From: Pseudomonas sp. EpS/L25
GTDB lineage: Bacteria > Pseudomonadota > Gammaproteobacteria > Pseudomonadales > Pseudomonadaceae
DNA length: 64,000 bases
Assembly: GCF_001512295.1 (NCBI RefSeq)
Contig: NZ_LNUP01000002.1
Location: forward strand, 1,304,263 to 1,368,262
Reading direction: 5' to 3'
Shown: positions 46,273 through 55,577 of the stretch, in pieces
How the letters are laid out: every line of letters begins with the position of its first letter
How positions within the stretch are numbered: position 1 is the stretch's first letter
Made by a program: the position numbers and the translations under genes
The notes under the pieces: generated by a model
The model's database searches: none
Told to the model about the DNA's origin: nothing
Seen by the model: only the letters and a program-made list of their open reading frames with translations

Positions 46273-47186
46273 GGTTTCAACGCATGGCGCAGCTGGTGCA
46301 GGCGCCGCTGGACGATACGCTCGCGCCGCGCCGCGTCCCAGTCATAGAAACCGGCGCCACTGCGCAGCCCGGTGCGGCCTGCGGCCACCTGGTCTGCCAA
46401 GACCTGCAACGGGGCTTCGTTCCGCGCCAGGGTTGGCCAGAGATGGCTGGCGATGTCGCGAAAGGTATCCAGCCCGCCCATGTCCGCCGCCTCCAGCGGC
46501 CCGACCATGGCATAGCGCCGGCCCAGGGAGGCACGCATCACCCGATCCACCGTCTCGGCATCGGCCGCGCCGCTCTGCACGATGTGCAGGGCCTCGCGCA
46601 ACAGGGCGAATTGCAGGCGATTGCCGACGAAGCCGGGAATGGCTCGCTGCAACACCACGGCTTCCAGCTCGGCGGTTTCCAGGAGCTGGCGCACGGACTC
46701 CAGGTGGGCGGGCAGGGTGGCCGTACCGGGCACCAGCTCCACCAGGGGAATGAAATGCGGTGGATTCCAGAAGTGCGCGATCAGCAGCCGCTCGGGATGG
46801 CGCAGCTGCGCGGCCAGCTCGTCCGGTGGCAGGCCGCTGGTGTTGCTGGCGATCAGGGCATCGGCGCGCAGCACGGCTTCGAGCTGGGCATAGAGGCGAT
46901 GCTTGAGCTCCAGGCGTTCGGGTATGGCTTCGAACAGCAGGTCGCAGTCGGCGAGGTCCGCCAGGACGCTGGTCGTCGTGAGGCGGCCTATGACGGCCTC
47001 GGTGTCCACCGTGATCCCCGCTTCTTCCAGTTCGGCGAGCAGGGTGCGGGCGGTGGCCGGCACCTCGGCGAGGCGGGCGGGGTCGACGTCCTGCAGGCGC
47101 ACGGCATGGCCATGGCGAGCGAGGTGCACGGCGATGCCGATGCCCATGAGACCGGAGCCGAGGACGGCGAGGCGAGGCGTGGTCAT
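46269..47186 (-). CDS. 3-hydroxyacyl-CoA dehydrogenase family protein
   Basis: 305 residues. GSGLMGIGIAVHLARHGHAVRLQDVD is the Rossmann start; SNTSGLPPDELAAQLRHPERLLIAHFWNPPHFIPLVELVPG carries the catalytic His region, and PGFVGNRLQFALLREALHIV the C-terminal domain. The length fits 3-hydroxybutyryl-CoA dehydrogenase, carnitine dehydrogenase or gulonate dehydrogenase relatives. It is transcribed ahead of hbcR with an ATGA overlap, which suggests a related substrate. The HFWNPPH sequence is seen in members acting on non-CoA hydroxyacids such as carnitine, so that possibility is open. Confidence 0.8.
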
Positions 47187-47363
47187 GATCCTTATCCTTG
47201 AGAGAAAGCCGGGGCAACCGTCTCACACTTGACCGCCCCCGGCCAAGGCACGGGCGCAACGGGGTGCACCAAAGGCGGGCCATGCGCCGTTGCGTCGCTC
47301 GACCCGGACCGGTCTGGCATGCCGACTCGCGCCGCCTGGCACAGGCACTGCTAGGAGACAGCC

Positions 47364-47390
47364 ATGCCCATTCCGAGGAACGCGCCATGA
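47364..47390 (+). CDS. Putative eight-residue leader peptide MPIPRNAP before codB
   Basis: AGGAG (47353-47357) lies six bases before this ATG. The stop TGA (47388-47390) overlaps the codB ATG (47387) as ATGA, and the codB ribosome site GAGGA lies inside the mini-ORF. Coupling of codB translation is possible. There is no homology evidence. Confidence 0.35.
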   Translation: MPIPRNAP

Positions 47391-48649
47391 GCGAAGCACC
47401 AGGTAACGACTATCCCCTGAGCGAAGTCCCGCCCCACGCCCGCAAGGGCCTGGCCTCCCTGGCCATGGTGCTGCTGGGCTTCACCTTCTTCACCGCCACC
47501 ATGTTCGCCGGCGGCAAGCTCGGCGTGGCCTTCGGCTTCGCCGACCTGTTGCTGGTGATCGCCATCGGCAATCTGCTGCTGGGACTCTATGCCGCGGCCC
47601 TCGGCCATATCGCCTGTCGTAGCGGCCTCAATTCGGTGCTGATGGGGCGCTTCGCCTTCGGCGAACGCGGCAGCAAGCTCTGCGACCTCATCCTCGGCTT
47701 CACCCAGATCGGCTGGTATGCCTGGGGTACGGCCATCGCTGCCGTGGTGCTGGGCAAGTACTTCGGCCTGGAGCAGGGCGCGGTGCTGGCGCTGATGGCG
47801 GTGTTCGGCCTGGGCTTCTGCGCCACCGCCTACATCGGCTATCGCGGCCTGGAGATCCTTTCCTGGATCGCCGTGCCGGCCATGGCGCTGCTGCTGATCC
47901 TGTCCATGAGCGTGACCACCGCCAAGGCCGGCGGCCTGGCCGGCCTGCTGGCGATCACGCCCAGTGCCAGCCTGGACCTGTCCACTGCCATCACCCTGGT
48001 GTTCGGCACCTTCGTCAGTGGCGCCACCCAGGCCACCAACTGGACGCGCTTCGCCCGCTCCACCCGGGTAGCGGTACTGGCCAGCCTGATCGGCTTCTTC
48101 ATCGGCAATGGCCTGATGGTGCTGATCGGCGCCTATGGGGCCATCGTCTACCAGCAACCCGACGTGGTGGAGGTGTTGATGCTGCAGGGCTTCGCCACCG
48201 CCGCCCTGGCCATGCTGCTGCTCAACATCTGGAGCACCCAGGACAACACCATCTACAACTTCGCCGTGGCCGGCTGCAACCTGGTGCGTACCGACAGACG
48301 CAAGACGGTGACCCTCGCCGGCGCCCTGATCGGCACCGCCCTGGCGCTGCTGGGCATGTACGACCTGCTGGTGCCCTATCTGGTCCTGCTCGGCACCGTG
48401 ATCCCACCTATCGGCGGGGTGATCGTCGCCGACTACTGGCTGCGCCATCGCGGGCGCTATCCGCTGCTTGCCGAAGCCCGTCTGCCGCACTACAACTGGC
48501 CGGGTCTGGCCGCCTATGGTCTGGGCACCGTCGCTGCCTTCGGCTCGCCCTGGGTGGCACCCCTGGTGGGCATCGGGGTGGCGGCGCTGGCCTATGGCGT
48601 GTTCAATGGGCTGACTCGGGGGCGCACTACTGCCCCTGCCTCGCTCTAG
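47387..48649 (+). CDS. codB: CodB-type cytosine permease
   Basis: ATG 47387 (MSEAPGNDYPLSEVPPHARKG) follows GAGGA, giving 420 residues. About twelve helices are visible, with YPLSEVP, FTQIGWYAWGTAIAA, TFVSGATQATNWTRFARS and WSTQDNTIYNFAVAGCNL, which are NCS1/CodB features. It imports cytosine with a cation for deamination by the product of the next gene, which starts 10 bases downstream. Confidence 0.9.
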   Translation: MSEAPGNDYPLSEVPPHARKGLASLAMVLLGFTFFTATMFAGGKLGVAFGFADLLLVIAIGNLLLGLYAAALGHIACRSGLNSVLMGRFAFGERGSKLCDLILGFTQIGWYAWGTAIAAVVLGKYFGLEQGAVLALMAVFGLGFCATAYIGYRGLEILSWIAVPAMALLLILSMSVTTAKAGGLAGLLAITPSASLDLSTAITLVFGTFVSGATQATNWTRFARSTRVAVLASLIGFFIGNGLMVLIGAYGAIVYQQPDVVEVLMLQGFATAALAMLLLNIWSTQDNTIYNFAVAGCNLVRTDRRKTVTLAGALIGTALALLGMYDLLVPYLVLLGTVIPPIGGVIVADYWLRHRGRYPLLAEARLPHYNWPGLAAYGLGTVAAFGSPWVAPLVGIGVAALAYGVFNGLTRGRTTAPASL

Positions 48650-48659
48650 GAGTTCCACC

Positions 48660-49901
48660 ATGCGCATCCTCAACGCCCGCCTGCGTGACCGCAAAGGCCT
48701 GTACGACATCCGCCTCGAAGGCGGGCGCATCGCCGCCATCGCCGAACAGCTCATGCCGCCGGCGGTGGGTCCTGACGACCTCGACGCCGCCGGCAACCTG
48801 GTGACGCCGCCCTTCGTCGAGCCGCATATCCATCTCGACGCCACCCTGACCGCCGGCGAGCCGCGCTGGAACATGAGCGGCACGCTGTTCGAAGGCATCG
48901 AATGCTGGGGCGAGCGCAAGGCCACCATCACCCAAGAAGACACCAAGACCCGCGCCAAGCGCACCATCCAGGCCCTGGCCGCCCACGGCATCCAGCACGT
49001 GCGCACCCACGTGGACGTCACCGATCCCTCCCTGGCCGCGCTCAAGGCCATGCTCGAGGTGCGCGAGGAGACCGCCCACCTGATCGACCTGCAGATCGTC
49101 GCCTTTCCCCAGGAGGGCATCGAGTCCTTCAAGAACGGGCGCGAGTTGATGGAGGAGGCCATTCGCCTGGGCGCCGACGTGGTCGGCGGCATTCCCCACT
49201 TCGAATACACCCGCGACCAGGGCGTGAGTTCGGTGAAATTCCTCATGGATCTGGCCGAGCGCAGCGGCTGCCTGGTGGACGTCCATTGCGACGAGACCGA
49301 CGATCCCCACTCGCGCTTTCTCGAGGTGCTGGCCGAAGAGGCCCGCAGCCGCGGCATGGGCGACCGGGTCACCGCCAGCCACACCACCGCCATGGGCTCC
49401 TACGACAACGCCTACTGCGCCAAGCTGTTCCGCCTGCTGACCCATGCCGGCATCAACTTCATCTCCTGCCCGACCGAGAGCATCCACCTGCAGGGCCGCT
49501 TCGACAGCTTTCCCAAGCGCCGTGGGGTGACCCGGGTCAACGAGTTGCTGGAGGCGGGGCTCAACGTCTGCTTCGCCCAGGATTCCATCGTCGATCCCTG
49601 GTATCCGCTGGGCAACGGCAACATCCTGCGGGTGCTGGAGGCGGGGCTGCACATCTGCCACATGCTCGGCTATCGCAACCTGCAATCGGCACTGGACCTG
49701 GTCACGGTCAACAGCGCCAAGGCACTGTCCCTGGGGGATCGCTACGGCCTGGAGGAGGGGCGGCCGGCCAACCTGCTGGTGCTGTCGGCCGACAGCGACT
49801 ACGAGATGGTCCGCAGCCAGGGCCTGCCGCTGTACTCCATCCGCCACGGCAAGGTGCTGATGCAGCGCCGGCCGGCGCAGGTGGAGTTCGCGGACGTATA
49901 A
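48660..49901 (+). CDS. codA: Cytosine deaminase
   Basis: 413 residues with TAGGAG before ATG 48660. Metal ligands are seen as His56 and His58 (EPHIHLD), a His in LVDVHCDETDD with the catalytic Glu region nearby, and Asp in CFAQDSIVDPWYPLG. It hydrolyses cytosine to uracil and ammonia in the cytoplasm. codB and codA form a compact operon. A RutR-like operator is present elsewhere (29058) but not clearly here. Confidence 0.93.
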   Translation: MRILNARLRDRKGLYDIRLEGGRIAAIAEQLMPPAVGPDDLDAAGNLVTPPFVEPHIHLDATLTAGEPRWNMSGTLFEGIECWGERKATITQEDTKTRAKRTIQALAAHGIQHVRTHVDVTDPSLAALKAMLEVREETAHLIDLQIVAFPQEGIESFKNGRELMEEAIRLGADVVGGIPHFEYTRDQGVSSVKFLMDLAERSGCLVDVHCDETDDPHSRFLEVLAEEARSRGMGDRVTASHTTAMGSYDNAYCAKLFRLLTHAGINFISCPTESIHLQGRFDSFPKRRGVTRVNELLEAGLNVCFAQDSIVDPWYPLGNGNILRVLEAGLHICHMLGYRNLQSALDLVTVNSAKALSLGDRYGLEEGRPANLLVLSADSDYEMVRSQGLPLYSIRHGKVLMQRRPAQVEFADV

Positions 49902-49963
49902 CGGACCGCGGTCGTGGCGGTCCACCAATGCGGACGCACCTACCGACAAGGGTTTGCTGCTTG

Positions 49964-50095
49964 GGATTTGCCGGGGCTGAAGGAGCTGATGCCTGCGCGG
50001 TTAGCTCCCTCTCCCTCCGGGAGAGGGCTTGGGTGAGGGAAGCCCTAGTGGCGAACTTCCCGTGGAAAAGGCTGCGCCGTTTTCCACGCTACGGC
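49964..50095 (+). repeat. Composite intergenic repeat, copy C
   Basis: It has GGATTTGCCGGGG, then CTCTCCC-TCC-GGGAGAG, then GTGGAAAAGGCTGCGCC and TTTTCCACGCTACGGC in the same order as copies A and B. It lies between convergent codA and rapA. Confidence 0.8.
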
Positions 50096-50100
50096 TTATC

Positions 50101-50172
50101 GGGATCATGGCCACGGCGGTCCGCTCCTACGGGATATCCGGCTGCTGTAGGAGCGGCCCATGGCCGCGATTG
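50101..50172. repeat. REP inverted pair
   Basis: A diverged unit (ATGGCCACGGCGGTCCGCTC) and a standard unit with GTAGGAGCGGCCCATGG face each other between copy C and the rapA end. A further half-unit is seen at 49903-49923. Confidence 0.75.
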
Positions 50173-50187
50173 GGACTGGCAGCGAGC

Positions 50188-53022
50188 TTAGCCCGCCACC
50201 AGCACCCGAATGGCTTCCAGGCGCAACGAGGCCTTGTCCAGGTAGGACAGGCCTTCTTCGCGTTGCTGGCGCAGGCGGTCGATCTCGTCCTGGCGGACGC
50301 TGGAATTGACCGCGCGCAGGGCTTCCAGGCGGGCGATCTCTTCGTCCATGCCCGACAGGTAAGCCTGGCGCGCCTTGGCCACGCGTTCCTCATGACGGGG
50401 CAGGGCCTTGTCTTCGCCGCCGCCGATCAGCTTGGCCAGGGAGTCGCGCTGGGCCTGGACGAACTTGTTGGCACTGGTGCGCGGCACGCTTTCCAACTGG
50501 TCGTTGAGGGTCTCGAAGGCCACCCGGGCGGCCAGGTCGTTGCCGTTGGCGTCCAGCAGGCAGCGGATCGCCAGCGGCGGCAGGTAGCGACCCAGTTGCA
50601 GGGCGCGCGGGGCCACCGCCTCGCTGATGTAGATCAGCTCCAGCAGCACGGTGCCCGGCTTGAGCGCCTTGTTCTTGATCAGCGCCACGGCGGTGTTGCC
50701 CATGGAGCCCGACACCACCAGGTCCATGCCACCCTGGGCCATGGGGTGCTCCCAGGTCAGGAATTGCATGTCTTCGCGAACCAGGGCCACGTTGCGGTCG
50801 TAGGTGATGGTCACGCCTTCGTCGTCGCCGAGGGGGAAGCCGGCGTCGAGCATCTTCTCGCTGGGCTTGAGGATCAGGGCGTTGTCCGAATGATCTTCGC
50901 TGTCGATGCCGAAGGCGTTGAACAGCTCTTCCATGTACATCGGCAGGGCGAACTGGTCGTCCTGTTCGAGGATGTCCTCGACCAGTTGCTCGCCGGCGCC
51001 GGCACCGGAGGAATTGAGCTCCAGCAGGCGGTCACGGCCATTGTGCAGCTCGGCTTCCAGGGCCGCGCGGGCCTCGGCGCCTTGCTCCAGCAGCGCCTGC
51101 CAGGTGGCGTCGTCGCCACCGGCCAGCTGCTCGTCGAGTTCGCTGGCGAAGCGCGCCTGGAGGGCGCTGCCGGTGGGCGAGGTGGCGAGGAAGGCGTTCA
51201 GCGCCTGGTGGTACCACTGGAACTGCCGCTCCTGGCGGCTGCCTTCGAGATAGGGTACGTGCAGCTGGATGGTGTGGCGCTGGCCGATCCGGTCGAGACG
51301 ACCGATGCGCTGCTCCAGCAGGTCCGGGTGGGCCGGCAGGTCGAACAGCACCAGGTGATGGGCGAACTGGAAGTTGCGGCCTTCACTGCCGATCTCGGAG
51401 CAGATCAGCACCTGGGCGCCGAATTCCTCGTCGGCGAAGTAGGCAGCGGCGCGGTCGCGCTCGAGGATGCTCATGCCCTCGTGGAAGGTCGTGGCGGGAA
51501 TGCCGGACTTCAGCCGCAGGGCATCTTCCAGGTCCAGGGCGGTTTCCATGCGGGCGCAGATGACCAGCACCTTGTGCGGCTTGAGCGCCTTGAGGGTGTC
51601 GATCAGCCACTCGACGCGGCCGTCGTGGCGCCACCAGCGGTCGTTGTCGTCTTCCGGGGCGAATTCGGTTTCCGGCTGCAGCGACTGGCCGGGCATGACG
51701 CCTTCGTCCAGATAGGCATCCGGGAAGGGCAGGGCGTGCGCATGCAGCTCGCGCTCGGGGAAGCCCTTGACCGCGGCGCGGGTGTTGCGGAACAGCACGC
51801 GGCCGGTGCCGTGGCGATCCAGCAGCTCGCGCACCAGGCGGGCGCGGGCGTCGGCATCACCCGCCGCGGCGGCGGCCAGCAGGGTCTCGCCTTCCTGGCC
51901 GAGGAAGCCGCCGATGGCGTCCTGGGCGGCCGGGCTCAGGGCGCCGGCATCGAGCAGTTCCTGCACGGCTTCGGCCACCGGGCGGTAGTGCTGGGACTCC
52001 TGCTGGAAGGCGGCGAAGTCGTGGAAGCGGCTGGGATCGAGCAGGCGCAGGCGGGCGAAATGGCTGTCCTGACCCAGTTGCTCGGGGGTCGCGGTGAGCA
52101 GCAGCACGCCGGGGATGACCTCGCCGAGTTGCTCGACCAGGCTGTATTCGCGGCTGGCGCCCTCGGGGTGCCAGACCAGGTGGTGGGCTTCGTCGACCAC
52201 CAGCAGGTCCCAGCCAGCGGCGAAGGCGGCATCCTGGGCCTTTTCGTCGCGCACCAGCCAGTCCAGGGAGACCAGCGCCAGCTGGGCATCCTCGAAGGGA
52301 TTGCCCTCTTCGCTGGCCATGAAGCGCTCGGCGTCGAACAGCGCCACTTCCAGGTTGAAGCGGCGGCGCATCTCCACCAGCCATTGGTGCTGGAGATTTT
52401 CCGGGACCAGGATCAGCACGCGGCTGGCGCGACCGCTGAGCAGCTGGCGATGAATCACCAGGCCGGCTTCGATGGTCTTGCCCAGACCCACTTCGTCGGC
52501 CAGCAGGACGCGCGGGGCTACCCGGTCGGCCACGCTGCGGGCGATGTGCAACTGATGCGGGATCGGCTGGGCGCGGGTGCCGCCGAGGCCCCAGAGGCTG
52601 GATTGCAAGAGGCGGTTGCGGTGCTCGTGGGTGTGGTAGCGCAGGCCGAACCAGGGCAGGGGATCGATCTGCCCGGCGAACAGGCGGTCGCTGGCCAGGC
52701 GGAACTGGATGAAGTTCGACAACTGGGCCTCGGGCACGCTACGCGCTTCGCGTTCGGCGGTGAAGCCGTGGTAGGTCAGCAGGCCGTCCTCTTCAGAGAC
52801 CTCGCGCACGGTGAGCTTCCAGCCCTCGAAATGGGTCACCTCGTCGCCCGGCGCGAAGCGCACCCGGGTCAGGGGCGCATTGCGCTGGGCATACTGGCGC
52901 GTCTCACCGGTGGCTGGATAGAGCACCGTGAGCAGGCGGCCGTCCAGGGCCAGGATGGTTCCCAGGCCCAGTTCGGCCTCGCTGTCACTGATCCAGCGTT
53001 GTCCCGGTTGATGTGACGCCAT
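50188..53022 (-). CDS. rapA: RapA, RNA polymerase-associated SWI2/SNF2 ATPase
   Basis: 944 residues, close to the family length. The start [23 protein letters not shown] is the RapA N-terminal domain. The helicase core has [15 protein letters not shown] (about 178-190), the DEAH-type box [11 protein letters not shown] (about 275) and [24 protein letters not shown] with [12 protein letters not shown] for motifs V and VI. RapA recycles stalled RNA polymerase. It is a single gene with GGGAGAAG before the start. Confidence 0.95.
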   Translation of the reverse strand: MASHQPGQRWISDSEAELGLGTILALDGRLLTVLYPATGETRQYAQRNAPLTRVRFAPGDEVTHFEGWKLTVREVSEEDGLLTYHGFTAEREARSVPEAQLSNFIQFRLASDRLFAGQIDPLPWFGLRYHTHEHRNRLLQSSLWGLGGTRAQPIPHQLHIARSVADRVAPRVLLADEVGLGKTIEAGLVIHRQLLSGRASRVLILVPENLQHQWLVEMRRRFNLEVALFDAERFMASEEGNPFEDAQLALVSLDWLVRDEKAQDAAFAAGWDLLVVDEAHHLVWHPEGASREYSLVEQLGEVIPGVLLLTATPEQLGQDSHFARLRLLDPSRFHDFAAFQQESQHYRPVAEAVQELLDAGALSPAAQDAIGGFLGQEGETLLAAAAAGDADARARLVRELLDRHGTGRVLFRNTRAAVKGFPERELHAHALPFPDAYLDEGVMPGQSLQPETEFAPEDDNDRWWRHDGRVEWLIDTLKALKPHKVLVICARMETALDLEDALRLKSGIPATTFHEGMSILERDRAAAYFADEEFGAQVLICSEIGSEGRNFQFAHHLVLFDLPAHPDLLEQRIGRLDRIGQRHTIQLHVPYLEGSRQERQFQWYHQALNAFLATSPTGSALQARFASELDEQLAGGDDATWQALLEQGAEARAALEAELHNGRDRLLELNSSGAGAGEQLVEDILEQDDQFALPMYMEELFNAFGIDSEDHSDNALILKPSEKMLDAGFPLGDDEGVTITYDRNVALVREDMQFLTWEHPMAQGGMDLVVSGSMGNTAVALIKNKALKPGTVLLELIYISEAVAPRALQLGRYLPPLAIRCLLDANGNDLAARVAFETLNDQLESVPRTSANKFVQAQRDSLAKLIGGGEDKALPRHEERVAKARQAYLSGMDEEIARLEALRAVNSSVRQDEIDRLRQQREEGLSYLDKASLRLEAIRVLVAG

Positions 53023-53102
53023 GTAGAAGCTTCTCCCCTGCTATCAAAAAGCCGGCTATTTTAGCCAAAGCGGAGTCATAAGCCCAAGCTGCTGTTTGCC
53101 GC

Positions 53103-53244
53103 AGAGCCTGTTCAAAATCTCGCGAGCTAGAGCCAAACAAGGCGAAAAGGCCTGAGGAAGCGGAGTTTACGAGTGGTAAATGAGCATTCCGAAGGCATTT
53201 TCAACGCGGTTTGGCCGACGCGCAGCAGATTTTGAACAGGCTCT
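53103..53244. repeat. MITE-like inverted-repeat element, copy 3 (short form, 142 bp)
   Basis: The terminal repeats AGAGCCTGTTCAAAATCT (53103-53120) and AGATTTTGAACAGGCTCT (53227-53244) are perfect 18-mers. Inside them lie CTCGCGAGCTAGAGCCAAAC and AACGCGGTTTGGCCGACGCG. It lacks the roughly 100-base internal block of copies 1 and 2. It lies upstream of rapA and of the small-gene operon that follows. Confidence 0.85.
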
Positions 53245-53271
53245 CAGTTCGCTAAATTCGAGGTGCTTGTC

Positions 53272-53538
53272 GTGATCCCTATAATTCCACCGCCCGGCGT
53301 GACCCCGCCGAACCAGCTGGACCCGGCCCCGGTACGCCCGCCCGTGGCCCCGGTCGCGCCCGTGGAACCGTCGGCCGAGACGGCTCATGCGCCCCTGGAA
53401 GACGAAGCCACCCTGGATCGCGAAGCCCGTCGGCGGCGCCGGCAGCGCGAAGCCCTGCGCCAGGGGCTCGGTGCCGAGCGTGCGCAGGCGCTGGAAGAGC
53501 CGGAGCAGGTGGGCGCCCAGGTGGACCTGCGCGTCTAG
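53272..53538 (+). CDS. Small proline-rich hypothetical protein
   Basis: 88 residues from GTG 53272 (MIPIIPPPGVTPPNQL) with GAGG eight bases upstream; another GTG lies at 53263. The first half is rich in Pro and Val, the second in Arg and Glu (DREARRRRRQREALRQGLG), probably helical. I recall short Pseudomonas proteins with a similar MIPVIPPPGV start that databases label wrongly as aspartate-semialdehyde dehydrogenase. Function unknown. The AlkB-like gene starts three bases after it. Confidence 0.6.
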   Translation: MIPIIPPPGVTPPNQLDPAPVRPPVAPVAPVEPSAETAHAPLEDEATLDREARRRRRQREALRQGLGAERAQALEEPEQVGAQVDLRV

Positions 53539-53541
53539 CCC

Positions 53542-54126
53542 ATGGCCGATATCCCCGAGCTTGACGATGCCGAGCTGGCCTTCTACCCGCAGTGGCTACC
53601 GCCGGAACGAGCCGACGCCTGGCTGCAGCGGTTGGAGGCCGAAACTCCCTGGAGCCAGCCGCAGGTGCGGGTGTTCAACCGCTGGCACCCGGTGCCGCGA
53701 CAGGTCGCCTGGTACGCCGAGCCCGGCGTGGCCTACGGCTATGCCGGCCTGGATCACGCGGCCTTGCCCTGGACACCCCTGCTGCAGGAGATCCGCGCGG
53801 AAGTCGAGGAGGCCTGCGGCCAGGGCTTCAACGGCGTGCTGCTCAATCGCTATCGCGACGGCCAGGACTCCATGGGCTGGCACAGCGATGATGAAGCCAG
53901 TCTCGGCGCCAATCCGCTGATCGCCTCGCTCAACCTCGGCGCTGCCCGGCGTTTCGACTTCCGCCGCAAGGGCACCAGCCGCATCGGCCATTCCCTGGAA
54001 CTGGGTCACGGCAGCCTGCTGGTCATGGCCGGCGCGACCCAGCATCATTGGCAGCACCAGATCGCCAAGACCCGCAAAGCCAGCGGGTTGCGGCTGAATC
54101 TCACCTTTCGCTGGATAGCGACATGA
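53542..54126 (+). CDS. AlkB-like 2OG-Fe(II) oxygenase
   Basis: 194 residues. The NRYRDGQDSMGWHSDDE block gives iron ligands His114 and Asp116, and His172 (WQHQIAKT) completes the triad; GLRLNLTFR holds the 2-oxoglutarate Arg. The substrate side PxPRxxAWYxEPGVAYxYAGL resembles AlkB and ALKBH2/3-type DNA or RNA demethylases. The gene overlaps the next one by ATGA and lies three bases after the proline-rich gene. Repair of alkylated bases is the likely role. Confidence 0.85.
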   Translation: MADIPELDDAELAFYPQWLPPERADAWLQRLEAETPWSQPQVRVFNRWHPVPRQVAWYAEPGVAYGYAGLDHAALPWTPLLQEIRAEVEEACGQGFNGVLLNRYRDGQDSMGWHSDDEASLGANPLIASLNLGAARRFDFRRKGTSRIGHSLELGHGSLLVMAGATQHHWQHQIAKTRKASGLRLNLTFRWIAT

Positions 54127-54281
54127 GCGACGACAGCAATCTCATCGACTTCACCACCGAGCGCGGCAAGCGCATCCACGACCTCAAGGAGCGCCGCCTG
54201 CAGGAGGTGCGCTCGGCCTTCGAGCAGGCGTTGCCGCTGACCGCGGCCAGGAAGAAAAAGCGCAAGCCGAAGAAGAAATAG
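54123..54281 (+). CDS. Small lysine-rich hypothetical protein
   Basis: 52 residues from ATG 54123, which overlaps the AlkB-like stop. MSDDSNLIDFTTERGKRIHDLKERRLQEVRSAFEQALP forms a helix-rich body and the tail ARKKKRKPKKK is strongly basic. It could bind nucleic acid or a protein partner, but that is a guess from charge. Last gene of the operon. Confidence 0.65.
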   Translation: MSDDSNLIDFTTERGKRIHDLKERRLQEVRSAFEQALPLTAARKKKRKPKKK

Positions 54282-54308
54282 CGGCACTACCGTTCGTCGG
54301 GTTTTGCC

Positions 54309-54336
54309 CTTGAAATTTTTTGGAGGATTCCTATCT
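54309..54336 (+). promoter_or_regulatory. Sigma-32 heat-shock promoter
   Basis: CTTGAAA (54309-54315) and CCTATCT (54330-54336) are separated by 14 bases, close to the sigma-32 consensus CTTGAAA-N11-16-CCCATNT. It lies about 75 bases before ibpA. Confidence 0.75.
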
Positions 54337-54343
54337 AGGTTCG

Positions 54344-54410
54344 TGCGGGATGCCGAAGTCGGGTCCCGCAGGCAATACCGAAACTTGCTGAACCTATCAG
54401 GAGATTCACC
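54344..54410 (+). promoter_or_regulatory. ROSE-type RNA thermometer in ibpA leader
   Basis: The leader contains a stem GCGGGA...TCCCGC and, just before the gene, TTGCT (54385-54389), which can pair with AGGAG (54399-54403) of the ribosome site. The UUGCU/AGGAG pairing is the ROSE hallmark and would block translation at low temperature. Confidence 0.65.
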
Positions 54411-54857
54411 ATGAGCAATGTACTGTCCCTGGCCCCGCTGTTCCGTCATTCCGTCGGCTTCGACCGGTTCAACGACCTGTTCGAATCCGCGCTGCGCAAC
54501 GACGCTGGCAGCTCCTATCCGCCCTATAACGTCGAGAAGCACGGTGACGACCAGTATCGCATCGTGATCGCCGCCGCCGGTCTCCAGGAAGATGACCTGG
54601 AAATCGAAGTCGAGCGCGGCGTACTCACCGTCAAGGGTGGCCGGCGCGAAAACAGCGCCGAGAGCGTGACCTTCCTGCACCAGGGCATCGCCCAGCGTGC
54701 CTTCAAGCTGTCCTTCCGCCTCGCCGACCATATCGAGGTGAAGGGCGCCGATCTCAAGCATGGCCTGCTGAGCATCGAGCTGGTACGGGTGGTCCCGGAA
54801 GAAGCCAAGCCCAAGCGCATCGCCATTGCCGGCCAGCGCCCGGCCCTGGACCACTGA
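54411..54857 (+). CDS. ibpA: Hsp20/IbpA small heat-shock protein
   Basis: 148 residues. FDRFNDLFESAL is the N-terminal helix, PPYNVEKHGDDQYRIVIAAAGLQEDDLEIEVERGVLTVKGGR starts the alpha-crystallin domain, and GLLSIELVRVVPE ends it, with a short tail. It holds unfolded proteins for the DnaK system. A sigma-32 promoter, a ROSE-type leader and a terminator make it a self-contained heat-shock unit. Confidence 0.93.
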   Translation: MSNVLSLAPLFRHSVGFDRFNDLFESALRNDAGSSYPPYNVEKHGDDQYRIVIAAAGLQEDDLEIEVERGVLTVKGGRRENSAESVTFLHQGIAQRAFKLSFRLADHIEVKGADLKHGLLSIELVRVVPEEAKPKRIAIAGQRPALDH

Positions 54858-54879
54858 TCGTCCAGGCGTCCTGCCCAAG

Positions 54880-54912
54880 GAAGCCCCAGCCCCGTGCTGG
54901 GGCTTCTTCGTT
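54880..54912 (+). terminator. Terminator after ibpA
   Basis: GAAGCCCCAGC (54880-54890) and GCTGGGGCTTC (54896-54906) form an 11-bp stem with loop CCCGT, followed by TTCGTT. Confidence 0.8.
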
Positions 54913-54918
54913 ATGGGC

Positions 54919-54955
54919 GTAGGGTGGAAAACCGCACAGCGTTTTCCACGCGGAG
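54919..54955 (+). repeat. Fragment of the composite repeat
   Basis: TGGAAAACCGCACAGCG and TTTTCCACGCGGAGGC repeat the terminal hairpin of the composite element without its other parts. Confidence 0.45.
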
Positions 54956-54982
54956 GCTGCCCGCGAAAGCCGTTACGGCGGG

Positions 54983-55489
54983 CTATTCCTCAAGCTCGGG
55001 AGCATGTCCTGGATGTGGCCCCAGTTCCCGCGCTGGACAGTCCCGCCACTGCTTGTCACCCAGGCTCTCGGTGAATGCCGGATGAAGGGGATAGTGCAGC
55101 CGATTGTCCGGACGACTCGTATCACCCACCACCAGCAATTCCACCGGCTCGTCGGTCTCGTTGATGAAGGTGTGGGCGACGCCGTCGCCGGCCTTGAAAC
55201 CCACGCCGTCACCCGGCTTGAGTCGATGGGCATGGCCGTCGATCCAGGCGGTGGGGCGCCCCGAGATCACGTAGATGAATTCGTCCTCGGTAGCTTCCGC
55301 ATGGGGTCTTGAGGTGCGCCGGCCGGGTGGCAGCCATTCATGGTGGATGCCCAGGCGGGCGAAGCCGAAGTGGCGGCCGAAGGCGGCGCCTAGGGAAAAG
55401 CGTTCGTCACTGTCGGGATAGCCGGGGCCGTCGGGGGCCTGGAGCCGGGACCAGTGGACGATCTTGTCGAAATCTTTCCGGGATTGCAT
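54983..55489 (-). CDS. Cupin-domain protein
   Basis: 168 residues from ATG 55489 (MQSRKDFDKIVHWSRLQ). The jelly-roll shows RPHAEATEDEFIYVISGRPTAWIDGHAHRLKPGDGVGFKAGDGVAHTFINETDEPVELLVVG, with a partial metal motif (PHAEATEDEFIYV) and a second His in VAHTF. Many such cupins bind a metal and act as isomerases or sensors. The ribosome site is weak. It is divergent from the peptide-importer operon; no direct link is evident. Confidence 0.75.
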   Translation of the reverse strand: MQSRKDFDKIVHWSRLQAPDGPGYPDSDERFSLGAAFGRHFGFARLGIHHEWLPPGRRTSRPHAEATEDEFIYVISGRPTAWIDGHAHRLKPGDGVGFKAGDGVAHTFINETDEPVELLVVGDTSRPDNRLHYPLHPAFTESLGDKQWRDCPARELGPHPGHAPELEE

Positions 55490-55577
55490 GGGGTGCTGCG
55501 CCTCGCGGGAAAATAGCTCAAGCTTAGCCGCTTGGGCGGCTGCTGCCGCCTCAGGTATCCATCGGTGCAGGAACGCG

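Noticed and set aside
47229-47246. TTGACC-N6-GGCCAA before codB as a RutR box
   Set aside because: The spacing is two bases too long and one arm differs, so it does not match TTGACCANNTGGTCAA.
47351-49393. Open frame of 680 codons opposite codB and codA
   Set aside because: Same reason: complete overlap with two clear genes and no domain.
50029-53016. Open frame of 995 codons opposite rapA
   Set aside because: It mirrors rapA in the complementary frame; residues follow codon-position bias (Ala, Gly, Val, Gln rich) with no recognisable domain.
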